DNA of 64,000 nt from CAMFLJ01 sp965279255 (lineage in GTDB: Bacteria > Actinomycetota > Acidimicrobiia > Acidimicrobiales > Acidimicrobilacustridaceae): NCBI GenBank assembly GCA_965279255.1, contig OZ257146.1:992001-1056000 (forward strand), in the 5' to 3' direction. A model generated the notes under the pieces. That model did not search any database, was not told the origin of the DNA, and was given only the letters and a program-made list of their open reading frames with translations. A program made the position numbers and the translations under genes. Below are positions 63,993-64,000 of this stretch, in pieces. Each line of letters starts with the position of its first letter. Position 1 is the first letter of the stretch.

Positions 63993-64000
63993 TGACCGAG
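63992..64000 (+). CDS. First codons of the next gene (possibly tyrS)
   Basis: ATG 63992 shares its first base with the mpg stop (TGATG) and continues as ATGACCGAG to the window edge. Only three codons are visible. Gene-order precedent suggests tyrosyl-tRNA synthetase, but the sequence here cannot show it. Confidence 0.35.

Overview
The window is a very GC-rich (about 70% by eye), densely packed chromosomal segment made almost entirely of core metabolic and information-processing genes. Gene order is the strongest clue to origin: alaS-ruvX-mltG-aroE, aroC-aroK-aroB-aroQ-pepP-efp-nusB-pyrR-pyrB-pyrC-carA-carB-pyrD-pyrF, mihF-gmk-rpoZ-coaBC-metK-priA, def-fmt-rsmB, ribD-ribE-ribBA-ribH, infC-rpmI-rplT-rRNA methylase-pheS-pheT and argC-J-B-D-F-R-G-H are classic actinobacterial neighbourhoods. 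The mycobacterial-type integration host factor, the helicase-motif-poor PriA and the DUF1844 gene beside infC point the same way. I infer an Actinomycetota genome, plausibly Acidimicrobiia or a related deep lineage; the lineage is inference. I see no mobile element, CRISPR array, rRNA or tRNA.

Layout. 1-4.9 kb: end of an unrecognised gene, a small alaS-associated membrane protein, a divergent tandem-HTH TetR regulator, alaS and ruvX. 5-14.5 kb: mltG, then shikimate genes interrupted by a DUF4388 protein and a prepilin peptidase, then pepP, efp and nusB. 14.5-23.7 kb: the pyrimidine operon, led by a PyrR-binding RNA hairpin and an intrinsic terminator inside the first codons of pyrR. 23.7-27.2 kb: a YihY-type membrane protein and lon, both on the minus strand, with a HAIR-like (HspR-type) inverted repeat in front of lon. 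27.4-33.1 kb: mihF to priA. 33.1-36.2 kb: a secreted VanY-like protein with three C-terminal repeats, and two RNA-methyltransferase-like genes on the minus strand. 36.2-42.8 kb: def-fmt-rsmB, a Mog/MoaB protein and the riboflavin operon. 42.8-47.4 kb: a VIT-type metal transporter, hisG, a cold-shock-like protein with an ABC exporter, an 80-residue unknown and a DUF1844 protein. 47.4-53.6 kb: the infC operon with a 414-base leader, a 23S methylase-like gene and pheST. 53.6-64 kb: a glycosyltransferase, the arginine operon with an ARG-box-like operator on the argC promoter, a 3-methyladenine glycosylase and the first codons of the next gene.

How it works together. Most adjacent genes overlap by 1-8 bases (GTGA, ATGA or TGATG junctions), so translational coupling is likely throughout. 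First genes of transcription units repeatedly show a TANNNT -10 box 6 or 7 bases before the start codon, which predicts leaderless mRNAs. The exceptions carry interpretable 5' RNA: pyrR has a PyrR hairpin plus terminator, and infC has a long leader with an attenuator-like hairpin and must start at a non-AUG codon (best candidate AUA).

No wholly new system stands out. The most interesting signals are regulatory: the pyrR leader design, the infC start codon and leader, the HAIR-like lon operator, the uniform leaderless promoter architecture with one overlapping divergent pair (rsmC-like/def), and two convergent gene pairs whose stop codons share a single CTAG.
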